A stretch of DNA of 64,000 bases from Luscinia megarhynchos (Eukaryota > Chordata > Aves > Passeriformes > Turdidae): positions 15,792,330 to 15,856,329 of the forward strand of contig CM067566.1 in NCBI GenBank assembly GCA_034336665.1, given 5' to 3'. The notes under the pieces are model-generated. The model did not search any database. It was given only the letters and a program-made list of their open reading frames with translations, and was not told the DNA's origin. This document shows positions 11,536 through 23,525 of this stretch, piece after piece. The translations under genes were made by a program, and so were the position numbers. Within the stretch, counting starts at the first letter, position 1. Each line of letters opens with the position of its first letter.

Positions 11536-12000
11536 TGTCGTGGTTTGGCTCCAGAGCCATCCAGGGAATGTGGCAAAATGAATAGGGGTGGGAACGATGG
11601 AGTAGTCTGGAAAAGAAATCAGTAACAATGGTAAAACAAAGATGCATAAACTGACGAAAAAAACACGTGCAGTATAGGACAACCTCCAAAGACCTTTTAA
11701 TGGGGAAAGCTCAACAATGTACAGGGTGACATCAGAGGATAGGGAACCAATCATCAACATGAGTTCAGCAGATAACCTTATATGGAGAATATTGCAAATT
11801 ACCCATGGAAGGGAACTAGAAACATTGCCCAATATGGAGCTACCTTATCTGCATAACTGTGCCCATAATCCCATTCTTCTTGCCCTAACCTTACCTGGTG
11901 TTTCCCTTCTTAGCATCCTGCTTCCCAAAGCCTTAAGTTGCTGCCTTTGTTGTTGATGAAGGCTGGAGCACTATCCGTCCCAGCCAGCTGAATTCCCACA
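11536..12000 (-). mobile_element. Solo LTR of an endogenous retrovirus, minus orientation, 465 bp
   Basis: The element starts with TGTCGTGG and ends with TTCCCACA on the plus strand, giving canonical TG...CA ends in both orientations. It is flanked by TTCCC (11531-11535) and CTCCC (12001-12005), a 5-bp target-site duplication with one mismatch. Read on the minus strand it has a U3 of about 220 bases, a TATA box (TATAAGG; plus CCTTATA at 11776-11782), a variant poly(A) signal ATTAAA about 80 bases downstream (plus TTTAAT about 11695-11700), then U5 ending CCACGACA. No viral genes flank it, so it is a solo LTR left by recombination between the two LTRs of a provirus. Reading frames inside (11455-11832 minus, 11717-11956 plus) are not meaningful. 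The subfamily was not determined. Confidence 0.75.
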
Positions 12001-14300
12001 CTCCCCCAATCATCAGCCTTTCAGGCATGTCCAAAGATCACCTCTTTTTCTTTGAGAAGGCATGGACTGAGATACTGAGCCTTGAGAAGGCCAATCTGGT
12101 TCTCAGTTTAGTAATGCTAACAATAAATATTGTGATTGTTTTAAAAATAATTGTACTGACCTTTAAGGGGGCTGTCAGGATCTGGGCTGGGCTTTTCCAA
12201 TGAATGCATTCAAGAAAGGACATTAGAAAACAGTTGCATTTCCTCTCTACCCACAACCTAAATATAAACTGATTATACATCAGAGAAAAAAAAAAGTAAT
12301 TTAGCATCAATGCAATCATACAATTACATTGTGAACTTGAAATAAATTTGCCCACTTTCACTGTAATTTTACTGTATTTGAATATACTGTATATGAAGAA
12401 TATTCTGGCTCTTGTCTCTGAAAATCATTGTCTTTTCTTCTCTTGCTAATGTTTTGAGGAAGAAATGCAGGGGGTCCTTAAGTCTGAGCAAGATATTGAT
12501 GCTATTCCATAAGCCTCTGAATAAACAGCAATGATTCTTTGCTGCAGAGGTGTTTACAATTTTATTTGATTATTTTTTTTCAGTTGGAAAATTATTTCAT
12601 CTGCCTCTAAATTGAACACATCTGAGATTCCAGACTCTTTATGGTCCATTTGGATATCAGAAAAGCTGGAGGAAGAATTTAGCATTCACTTGGGTGCTTT
12701 TTCTTTTGCCTCTGTTACTCCCAGAGGACCACCTACTATACTGGCTCCCTGTGAGTTGTCATTTCAGAGGGTTATAATGGATTGAAACAGAATCACTTAG
12801 ACTTCCATAGGTTTTCTCTTTTTTGTGTGTGATGGGATATTAGGGAGAGATTACTGAAAAAATTGCTGTTTGAGTCTTTCTGCTTTTGATATTCCTTCCC
12901 TGCAAAGTAGAACTGTGCAGCAGTGCTACAGAAAGAGGAGGATGGTGCCCAGTAGGCCTAATGTGAATTTAAAAGTATACATGAAAGCTTGGAGTAGAAT
13001 CTTCTTCTCCCTGCCCAGCCATCTCTGTTTTAATTGTGTTCTTTGAATGGCTGGAGAACTGCTTACATATGGAGAGAACTCTCCACATGCACAGTGACAG
13101 ACTGTGCACACAGGGAGATAGTGCTGCCTCTCAGATTTTCTATGTTCTCCCTGTAGTCCAGGAAAACCTAATGTAATGGCAGAAAGCTGGTAGAGGTGGG
13201 ATAGTATGCAATTCTAGAAAGCAGCTCTTGATTTTCACCCTGCAGTTTTTGAAAAGGGTTAAAAAACTTCTCTGGCCTAGGTAAAATGTAAACTAGCAGT
13301 GTACTTTGTTTCTGAGGTCTGGACTCTTGCTTTGTGACAGCTCAACACTTATGACTATGCAATATAATTATTGGTCATAAAACCTGGTGGAAAAGAGAAA
13401 AGGACTGCTTGCTATAGATAGCTATGTCACTTTCCATGTGCTGAGATGTATTGATGAAATGCAGCTTAGGCTATTTTGTTCTCATTTATCCTCATCTCTG
13501 TGAGTCTTGTGGGTGCTATTCACTTTGTAGTTGATTGGGTTTACTTTCTCCTCTTTCTTGTTTCTACTTCTGGCCTGCAGGTTTAGAAACAAAAAGTGTT
13601 CCTTCTATTGAATTTCATACCGCAGCACTTTTCACTAGTGATTTATTTGAGACCAGTTTTTCAATTTGTGGTCCATATAGGATGTAAGAAAATTATATGT
13701 ACAAAAGTCGTGTTTAGATAAAAATCACAAGTCCAAAACCACATTCATATACAAAGTAGAGCAAAACGCTAAAAAAAATTATCCTGAAATTTGCAGGGAG
13801 AGAAACTGGCTATACATTATTTTATGCTGAACATATCTTGAAACATTGTTTTCCCTTACTGGGAAGCAGGGCAGACAGGCTGAGAAGGTAATATTACTTG
13901 GTTTAACCAAAAAACCATTTTTGTACTTTAAGATCCATTTCTGAATATAAACATATGGAATTGCAACATCTCTCATATTTCTATATTAAACAGTCAGGAA
14001 AAAAATATTAGAACAGAACGACAGATTTTGTGACTGAGAAGTTTTCCTTCTGGTCCTGATGCTATATTTGTTTTCTATGAAATTGCACAGAACAAAAAAT
14101 TCTTACAGAATTCTTACAGTTAAAAATTTTTAACATAGTATAATCAGTGGGTGTGGAGACTTTAAGCTGCAATGTAATCCTGACATTTTTACTGAAACCT
14201 GTAAAAGTTGTAGAGTTTTGAAAGGCAAAATCTGTAAGAGTGCTCTACATTTAAAGTAAAGGGACTGAAAAGAGAAGGTTCCCATACTTTCATTTTAATG
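12001..14300. other. Non-coding, nothing recognised
   Basis: AT-rich, no repeat family identified. Short minus-strand frames (12038-12361, 12926-13111, 13779-13976) lack coding support. Confidence 0.55.
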
Positions 14301-14302
14301 TA

Positions 14303-14738
14303 AAGGGCCACAAAGATGATCAGAAGGCTGGAGCCCCTGATCTTTTTTTTCCTGTGGAGACAGTGTGAGGGAGCTGGTGTTCAGTCTGGAGAAGAAAAGG
14401 CTCCAGGGAGACTTCATTGCCACATTTCAGAACATAAAGGGGGCTCACTAAAGAGAAAGAGCAAGATTTTACATGGGCAAATGTTGTTACAACAAGCAGA
14501 ATGTTTTTAAACTAAAAGAGGGTAGGTCCAGGTTAGATACTAGGTAGAAATTCTTTACAGTGAGAGCGGTGAGGCACTGGCACAAATTGCCCAGAGAACT
14601 GTGGATGCTCTATCTCTGGAATTGCTCAAGGTTTGAGCAACCTGGTCTAGTGGAAGGTGTCCATGCTCATAGTGGAGTGGTTGGAATTGGGTAATCTTTA
14701 AGGTGCCTTCTAACCCAAGCCATTCTATTTTGTGAAAA
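14303..14738 (+). mobile_element. CR1 LINE 3' fragment
   Basis: The segment runs 'gccacaaagatgatcagaaggctggagc' (14307 on), 'ggagaagaaaaggctccagggaga', 'ggtgaggcactggcacaaattgcccagag', 'gagcaacctggtctagtgg', 'ccttctaacccaagccattctatttt'. This is the standard order of the CR1 ORF2 C-terminus and 3'UTR, 5'-truncated and ending in the terminal ATTCTAT motif. Divergence is moderate; no open frame remains. Confidence 0.92.
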
Positions 14739-16280
14739 AAATTAAAAGGATGGCTTTCACTTAGCCCAAACGAATTTGTCATTCTGATCTCATGCACCCT
14801 TTTGTTAAATCAATCGGCCATTTATTTGAGTCAGACATCCTTGGAGTTCTAAATTATGCCCTCTGGAGACCTTATTCAAATTTATCTTACACTCTCAGTG
14901 GAGAGCCAACGTTATTTATTACAAAGTCTGAAGAGCGGGATGATCATTTACAGTTTGGGAGATTCTGATGTAACCCTTTTACATCTTGAGATAAAAAATA
15001 CCAGCAACGTATCTTCACAGAAACAAAAAGATCACTCTTTCTATGGACCTCACAGTTTTTGTAACAAAATAAATTTTGTAGGACTGGCTACAAAGAAATT
15101 GAAAAAATACATAGACTAGCAGTTATTTTAATGGGCTTCACCCCAGACTTAGTGTTTCAAATTTGGACTAAGTTTCTGTACATACATGTGTGCCCACATA
15201 CACAAAACATTGCAAACACTCTTATTTTTTTAGTGTTTCCTAGAGAACTTGTTATGCTTTTCAAAAGCAGAATGACGTAGTGGAAAAACATTTGCAGAAC
15301 TGAGGAAATCACTCCCCATTCTCACACAAGTTAATTGATGTAACATGACAGTAGACAGTAGAGATGTTCTTTCCTATTAAGTAAAAATACAACTTATGTC
15401 AATTAAATAATTGACCAGATAGCTCTAACAAACAGGTATATATCAGGGGAAATGTCATGTCAAAAGCACTCAACTTGAATTATAAAAACTTGGAAACAAC
15501 TTAGGTAACAGAATGCAATGATATTAAAATGAAGTTATTACAGCTCTAAAAAACACCTTTAATTGCTCAGATTCAATTTTGCATTATCCAGAAGAAGAAC
15601 AGAAGAGCATGTACTAATATTTATGAAGAGCTATGAGCACTGAACTGCTCATCCTAAAATAAAGTGCATTCAGATGTAAGATTTTGCATTAGTCAACTAT
15701 AAGGAGAGGATACAACTGGGATTTTCAGATCATTGCTCAGATTCTCTTCTAAAATGCTGTTCCTCTCTTATTCCCTCAGTCATAAGGCAGCCTTTTTTGA
15801 AAGAGAGATTTGTTGTACTGCTAAATTTTATTTTAAATATTATAGGAAAACCCTTTACATGATTTTTAAAATAATATATTAAGGAATTATTCCTTTATTT
15901 TCTACTCGTTCTTCTGAATCAGATTCCTGTTTACTTTCCTGAATAACTCACATTAATTTTCCAGGAATAAAAATATTCAACAGAAGAAAGAGAAATTGAC
16001 TTATATTTTCCTCTAAAATCATAATCATAATCATCATAATAATGTAAAAAAATAATTGGCAAAGAGTCAATTGATTTGAACATGAGGCTATCCCAAGCCT
16101 GTTTAGAAATGTGGATTTAAAAATTTTAAACATTACATCTGCAATCACGTTAGATTATCAATTCTCTATCAGGTGTGGTGCTTTGGCTGCCACTTCAAGT
16201 GTTAAGCACCACTCTGAGTTGGAAGCAAGCTAGGAAATGACATTTCAAGAATAGCCTGAAGTTTTCTCCTCTTTTACCTG
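14739..16280. other. Non-coding, nothing recognised
   Basis: AT-rich. Small ATC/ATA repeat near 16018-16045. The frame 14856-15119 continues past the CR1 edge and has no coding support. Confidence 0.55.
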
Positions 16281-16357
16281 AAACAAAGCAACAACAACAA
16301 CCAAACCAAAACGGAACCAAAAACCAATCAAAACCAAAGAAAAAAAACAAACAAAAT
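16281..16357. repeat. A-rich simple repeat (CAA/ACCAAA)
   Basis: Imperfect CAA triplets followed by ACCAAA-type units and an A8 run. It may be the remnant of an A-rich tail but has no adjoining retroposon I can identify. Confidence 0.7.
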
Positions 16358-17175
16358 TGTTTTAGAAAGTTCTGCAGTTCTTACTCTGCTGAGACAGGCC
16401 TGGATAGAGTATGGCACAGTCAAATACTTCATGGTTGGCTCTGACCAAGTTATGGCAAAGGGCAATTCATGTTTCTTTTTATTGCAGCAGCACATTTCTG
16501 TTACACATCATTCTGTCTTTAGCTTAACATCTGATGACAACTGGCAACAAGGCAATTAGGAAGAAGATACTGCTGACTTGAATTATAGATATTAAATACA
16601 AAAATATTATGTTCCCCATTGAACTGTCCTGTTGCTGGAAATGTCCAACTTAAGTTTCCTTTACTCTGTCCTCTGGTGCATATGCATTACAATGGTCTTT
16701 AATTTCATGATTTCAACAATTTCTCATATGATAGAATGTCAAAAATCCCACAGTTTTGAATTTCAGCTATAAAACCAAAGCTTGATGCAGTACTTTTTTT
16801 GCTTCTGATGTAGAAATTAAATGGTCATGACATTTCTAATGCTCTAAATACTGCTAAAAATCTTCAGTAGGAAAATATGATTAAAGCAAACATTCATAGC
16901 AAATACCACATATGTATGTCAAATAAATGTCTCATCAGAGTAAATTGTCTTTTTGTAATTTATATTTTAAACAGCTTTTATTTAATTTTTAACAAACATG
17001 CTTAGGAGTGGGAAAAAAGACCTTGTTTTCCTGAAGTGTCTCTATATAAAAGCATTGTAATAAAATTACAATGGAGGATTTTTTCAAGCTTTATTACCAT
17101 TACTGTAATTACTGCATTTCCTAATAACTAATTTTTTTTTTACATTTTGTATTCAGGATCTGCCTTAAACAAGGG
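16358..17175. other. Non-coding with inverted SOX-type palindrome
   Basis: AT-rich unique DNA. CATTGTAAT-AAA-ATTACAATG at 17053-17073 is a perfect 9-bp inverted repeat containing inverted ATTGT/ACAAT cores. It is followed by homeodomain-type ATTAC/TAATTA-like sequence (17090-17135). No gene. Confidence 0.45.
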
Positions 17176-17935
17176 GAGTCCTACTCTCCTTTTGTGAGGT
17201 GAAGAAATAAAGCACAAAGACATAGTTCCTAGGTGTCTTTAGTACTCACACTGCCTTCTGCACTGCTGTTGCTGACATAGCTGGAGCTCAGGAACATCTG
17301 TATGAGCTGCCTTCAGGAACCAGACATGGTGGGCACTGGCATTGGGGAAAGCAGCCTGGGCTGTGCGAGTTGTCAGAGAAGAATCCTCTCAGGTGCTAGT
17401 CCACGCTGAATTCCCTATGCTGAGTGGGCCACACTCTGATAGCTCATGCACTCCATGCTGCTGGAGAACGACTAGGAGTGCCCACCTTGTCTAATGGCTT
17501 GATCACTGAGCAGAGATAAATCTATTAAAAAAAATATATTTTGCCTGGCGCAAGAAACTTTCAGCTCAATTTTCAGTGAGTTGGTATCACTGCAGGCATC
17601 AGGAGTACAAGGTCAGTTAGTACCACTGCCACCTCGCTTAGAAATCTCTTTTAGAACAAAATAAATCTCTCTCTGGAGATGCTTTTTTTTTTTTTTTTTT
17701 GCACTGTTGGGAAGGAATCTTGATATCTGATACAGATTGGATACTGTGCAGCATCTGAAGTTAAACAGGATCACTCTGTCAAAGAACTTTGCCCAAAGTT
17801 ATGTTGTGAACCTACGAATGATCAGAGTGCAGGACCAGAGATATCTAATCCAGGCTGTTTACTCAGCAATGGTACACTCTTCCTGCATGTGCTACAAAGC
17901 TGAAACACTGAGAGTGAAACACTAAAAAGCCTGCC
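17176..17935. other. GC-richer segment of unknown origin with T18 run
   Basis: Sequence 17180-17520 is clearly richer in GC than its flanks. 17683-17700 is an uninterrupted run of 18 T. 17700-17935 again reads like ordinary complex sequence. It could be an old, unrecognised retroposon (T18 would then be a minus-strand poly(A) tail) or unique DNA. The frame 17737-17925 has no recognisable domain. Confidence 0.3.
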
Positions 17936-20695
17936 TCGTCCTCTGTGGCCTACTAAAAATCCCTGGAACAGGAATTTAACAGTTCAATTCTTGTGCCCTT
18001 TTCCACTAAATAAAATACGATTTCGCTAAGTCCAACTGAATGATCTATAATGCTGGCCAGCATGCTTGACTGAAAGTTATAGTGCATTGGCCAAGAATGT
18101 GAAATTATTGAGAAGATGGGACTGCATAAATCCTGCCCATTGAGATGTTCAACAGCTGCCAAAATTGCATGTAGTCTTCAAATTATAAGATATCATTTCA
18201 GGGGCTGCAATGGAATTTCAAAGTTGAATTTCTTATTTGCCGCCCTTTAACTGACTGATTCTTTGTTATAGCTAGTAGGTACTAAAAAAAAAAGCTCAAA
18301 AAGTAGAAAGCTTATGTAGAGCTTGAAAAAGAGTATGAAGTTGTTCATAAAATTCCCACAGAATTTTTCATTCCAAAAGTCTTCTTTACACTATTTGCAT
18401 GATTAGATGTCTTACTGAGGAGAACAAACTTGCTAAAAAAAAAACTTCTATCACAGAAGTGCATCAGAGTTGACTGGGAGTCAAAGAGAGGTAGTTTTAA
18501 TTCTGTTGTGCTGTAGTAGCTTTATGCAATTCTTTTTTCTTGCTGCCACAAAATGTCTGCTTGAGTACTGAAGTATTCTTTGTTGAGGCAAAATTTCTTG
18601 TGCTTGTGATAAAGTTTTCCTTGTCTGGTGGAAATGAATTAAAATATACTTAGTGTTATTACAGCCCTTGAGAATTCTGTTTATTTTCACTTTTTCTGTC
18701 TGTGTTAATGACAACAGGAAATTCTAGCTTGTAGTGTTAATACAGCACACACAATGCTTTTGAATAATGACGAAGTGAAATACAAAAAAATGAAAGGAAA
18801 ACTAATTTTACCTCTGGAAACAAAAAGACATTCTAAAGGGCAAGCTATTATTCTCATCTGCTTGTTTTAATTCCAGCATGCTTCTGCTAAATTCATTTCC
18901 ACCAAAGAAACCTTGGTCAAGGGTCACATTTCTAAATATAGACAAAACTCTACCTACTGCTCTTCCTAAAGAGTAGCGAAAACTTCCTCCTGGCTCAGTT
19001 TTGTGTTTACATCTCTTCCTGATTCTCTGACCACACAGATAATAATGATGTGGACAAATTAAATAAATCTAGATCAGCTACATATTTATCCCTTTAAAAG
19101 TTATCTTAGTGGAATTTTTAGGCTCTGTTGAGATTGGAATTGCAGAGCCAACGCTAAACAAAACAAAATCAGTTTATGAAAAAAGACCCTTTACATCAAT
19201 GTCATCATTGAGAACTGAAAGAAAGTTGAAAATAAACTTTTGCCTTTTTTCTAGTGCCACAGGTTCTTATGTATATATGACAACACAAACCCATTATGCC
19301 ATAAACATGTTGAAGTGTTGTGGCCCTTACAGTTTTCCCAACTCGAGGTAACAAAATGAGTTATTTAATCTCTTGTCTGGATCAGACTCATTAGGAAGGT
19401 TCCTTATTCACAAATGGCAAGCAGAGACCTGATGTCTCGTTTTTCAAGAGCTCTGATTTGTGTGGCATAAGTTTTTCCTCAGAATAATTTCTGCTTTGAT
19501 TACTTGTGCAATGTCAAGCTCTTTTCCTTCTGAACTCAAATACATTATTACCTTTGCATTCAGTTGCTCATGTATACTTGACGAAGCCACTTTTGAAGAC
19601 TACTCAGCTTCTGATTATATAAAGTCAAACTGCTTGATACAGTTTTTTGGTGACATACTTGATTTCTTTATTGAGAGGCTTAATAACAGTTTCCTTGAAA
19701 CTAATTAAGATGGATCTTAATGGCAGGATTTCTCTTCAGATTAGAATGATTAAATATAGTCAGTCATCCAATGTTCAGATCTTCAATTTATAGAAAATAG
19801 TACCTTTCTCTTTGAAAAAGAATGATATGAAACTTAGACTTTGGTTATTATAAAATAACCAAAGATAGAAATTGGTATTGAACAAGGTATCAGATAAGTA
19901 TCTTAAGAAACAAAACATGATCTGTCTTTTAGAATGGGAGTTAATAACACAGATCAGATGCCTAGCAATGATCTTGACATGCCTTTCCTGCCAATTTATT
20001 GTCTCAGAAAAATTGGCAACATATACACCTCTAAACTGAGATTATTAAGCAGAATACCACTCAACTCTTTGGATAACTGGAACACACACATGCACACGTG
20101 CATGTATGTGTCCATTAAACTTAATACACAGTGTGAAAATGCCACTGGAAAATCAGTTTTTCTTCCCAAATTTGTGATGAATGTTAGCCAGATTTGTGGT
20201 TTGTTTTATTGGGGTAGATCATAGAGTAAATTATTACTCAGTGTGAGAAAGGATACCAGAAGGAGCCCCGAACTAATTATGTAGATGTATTACGATTAAT
20301 AAATAATAACTGCAATTATTGAGGAATGGCTTAACCAATAAGGTCTTCAATAAATGTTTAATAGTTAAGATACATTGTAAACAAAACCAGATGGCAATAT
20401 AGCATATTGCCAAGTCCCACTTGTGCAGTGCAGGGTATACTGCCTTAATAGTTTTGAAAGCCCAAATGAAATATATGCCTCGAATGTAAAGAAAAAGTAA
20501 TTGGAATGTATTTTCATTGTTTGTGACTTTGTGTGACTATATAGTGCCCACATACCTATAAAGCAAAAGTGGCTTTTATGTGTGTCATTGATTGGTTTAT
20601 TGAAATTGTCCATATGCTTTAGTTAAGTTACTTTCCTTATTTCTTTTGTATGCTAGATTCATAATAAAAATAGCAGAATAGGAATGAATATGGCT
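17936..20695. other. Non-coding, nothing recognised
   Basis: AT-rich. Contains a CA/TG-rich near-palindrome around an E-box CACGTG (20086-20111). Frames at 19109, 19460 and 19934 are AT-driven and unsupported. Confidence 0.5.
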
Positions 20696-20699
20696 TGTC

Positions 20700-21165
20700 C
20701 TTGTACTGGACCTTTTAATAGCACATATCTTTTAGATGAAGTCCATAGCTATCCTACTACTCACTGTACAAAGTAGAAAGATCTATTTTATTTTCATTGG
20801 AGCTGTGATTAATCTGGCCCTGTGCAGCTGATCTTGGTCTGGATTCCATTTTTTCAATGCACCGCATTGAATGAGATTTGGGACATCTTCAAATGAGATA
20901 CAAACTGTCAATACTTGGATCAACTTCTTGAGTCTCTAGTTAGTCATACTTAGAGTTATGATCCATAAATGACTGTAATTAGGTGACTTTTCATTGACCA
21001 AATGGCTTTGAGGTTACCTTTCTACCTAGAACGGCCGATCACGGGCAGCTCGGTAGCAGGGTTCTCAATGCAAACTCCAAGTTAACTTAATTAACTCCTT
21101 CTCCAGGACTTACTGACATAATTTCCCCTTTGTTGTGTTTTTTAGGTTCTGCACATCATTTCTGT
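20700..21165. promoter_or_regulatory. Candidate conserved non-coding element with CpG cluster
   Basis: Non-repetitive text with homeodomain-type cores ('gtgattaatctgg', 'ctgtaattagg') and, at 21031-21052, four CpGs within 22 bases, in a window where CpG is otherwise scarce. Retained CpG implies constraint, low methylation or recent sequence. Function is inferred only. Confidence 0.3.
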
Positions 21166-22275
21166 CAGTTATAAGTTTGGCATTTAATCTATGAGAGTAA
21201 TGTTTGACCTTTATGATAAACGAATAAGAGAGGATTCAGTTTTATTCCAAGTATTACCTGTCTTTTCCATATAACATATGAAAATAGACTTTTCCTTCTC
21301 AGACAGCAAATGATTAGAATATATATGATTTAAAAAATATATATTCATTGATACAACTTCAATAGCCCAGTTACTAGGGTCCCAGGCCCAGATTTTAGTC
21401 TCACTACTGATTCATGTAAGTTAGATTTTGCCTTTGCTTTTAAGAAAACAGGAAAGGGGTACTCTTAACTTGAATTTACTTTTAGCCAAGATCTGAATAA
21501 AACCAAGGCAGTCTGTAATTATTATGTTTTAAAAACTTTGTGGTATAGGCTGGCCTTGCTTCCTGCTGGCCAGCTCACCAAATAATAAAGCTTTTGATGT
21601 TTATAATTGAAAAATTTATCTTTCCAGCAAAAAAAGAGGAATGGAGTAATTCAGCTCTGCTCTGTTAACCTCAGCAAAAGCAAGGAACTTGATGTGAGTC
21701 CAGCTGAAGCACTTAAGGATCTTCTGAAGGAAGTAGCTGCTCTCACTTTAACCACTCAGCCTTCCTATACTGGGAGGCTTTTAAACCAGGGATAAAGGAA
21801 TAACGTCCTCCCTTTCTCCTTGTTTCCTAGCCAATTCTCTTGCTTGCACCCATTTTAGCCATTACATCCAGCCCCCCATCTTAAGAGAAAGACAGATCTT
21901 TTCTTAACAACAGTAACAGACTCATTTTCATCCTATGTCCTCTCATTTTACCTTTCTTGCATTGGTAGTCTTGGATAAAATCCTGCCCTTCTCTCTAGGT
22001 GAAGATCAGAACCTATTCTCTTCACCTAACCCTGTATTAGCAAAATTTAGACAGGCCAGGACCAAAAAAAAATCATTAACTCATGGCAGTGTTCAAATCT
22101 TCCCTGTTGTGTTTTTGTTTTGGGCTGACTGGCATCTGTCTAAACAGCTCTGAGGTTTATCTTGGGAGCAAGTACTGCCAGATGACCATTTCTAAAAATC
22201 AGCTTTTGTGGGACCTCTGTTTGAAAATACAAGCACAAATTGTAAAGATAAAAGTACTTCTACACATAACAATTC
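21166..22275. other. Non-coding, nothing recognised
   Basis: No repeat family. Frames 21607-21795, 21935-22153 and 22083-22286 overlap each other in different frames and show no domain or splice support. Confidence 0.5.
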
Positions 22276-22279
22276 CAGA

Positions 22280-22720
22280 AGCTTAGCAGAAAATACTACC
22301 AGGATGATGAAGTATTTATTTATGAGGCTGCCCATAGTGACATAAATATCCCAATTAGAGGCCACAAATTATATTTATATAACAGTATGGATTAGTATTG
22401 CTATGCAGAGCACAGCATTGTAATAGAACAAAAAAAGAAATATATTCAGTGACAATAAAAAGACTATAAAATAAAGCTGATAGAAAATGGCTATTTGTAT
22501 GGCATAAAATTAGCCCATGGAACTAATTATCAGAAGTTTAATTAAGACATTTTGCTCAGTTCAATTCAAGCATGATTAGGATTTATATGAATAAATAACT
22601 AACTGGAACTAGGCTATCTTGGTTAAAATGTGGCTTTAAATCATCACAGAGTTAATAAGTAAGTTTATAAATAGTCCCTGAGGGCTTCTTACATTTGTGC
22701 TACTGAATGTTTGCAGCTGA
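22280..22720. promoter_or_regulatory. Candidate regulatory block rich in homeodomain-type cores
   Basis: Carries AATTAG, TAATTA ('actaattatcag'), TTAATTAA ('gtttaattaagac') and ATGATTA-type cores, with no simple repeats and no TE signature. This density also occurs by chance in AT-rich DNA, so support is weak. Confidence 0.2.
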
Positions 22721-23459
22721 TATGAGCATGAAGTGCCTTAGAAAGAGATGTGAACTCCCAAGCTAAAAAACCCCAAACAAAAAGCATAATCTCTTTTGGA
22801 CATCTTAATCTTAGTTCTTCATACTAGCAAAAGGATGTGACTATTTTTGTACTGTCTTATGGAAAACTGTGGAATGCATGAAAATGAAATTCTGCTTACC
22901 TTTGAGTTGCAGAGGGGGTGAGAGGTGAAGAAGAATGAAGTGGGAGAAGGGTGATGTCCAAACTTAAATCCTAAGAGAACTGAATTGCTTTGAAAATAAT
23001 TTACTGAATCACTAAATTCAGAGATCACATACCAAATTCCAATGATAAGTGCTCTATACTAAAATCAAGAGCTAATTTAAATAGGAAACTATTTGCATTT
23101 CCTTTTTAGCTAGAAATGAATATAATTTGTTCAATATTTTCTGTGTATTTTGCAGAAAATTGTTATGATCTGAAGGAAATTTTTTCAAAGCAGAGCTTTT
23201 TAGTATGATTAGTATTTTAGTATGATTAGTATTCTATTCTTCTTCCTAACTAAATGTAAAAAAAAAAAATTAAAAATCTGAATTAACTGAGACTGGAGGG
23301 GAATTTCTTTTCAGCAATTGGAAGCCTGGCTAAATGTTTGACTCATAGAATTAAAGTGAGAGTACAGAACACTCTGTCATGGAAAATGACAGAAAATATG
23401 TCTTCACTTCTTTCTTAACTTGTTTTCTTAATGCAATTTTTGTAACTAGCTGCATTATC

Positions 23460-23525
23460 TTTTCCTTTTTAAAATCTTTATCCTTTCTTTTTTTTTATTT
23501 TTTTATTTTTTCTCCTTTTATTTTG
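23460..23525. repeat. T-rich low-complexity stretch
   Basis: T runs broken by single A or C. Low-complexity DNA without other signals. Confidence 0.7.

Noticed and set aside
20086..20111. TG/CA near-palindrome around CACGTG
   Set aside because: Imperfect and explained by a small (CA)n/(TG)n patch.
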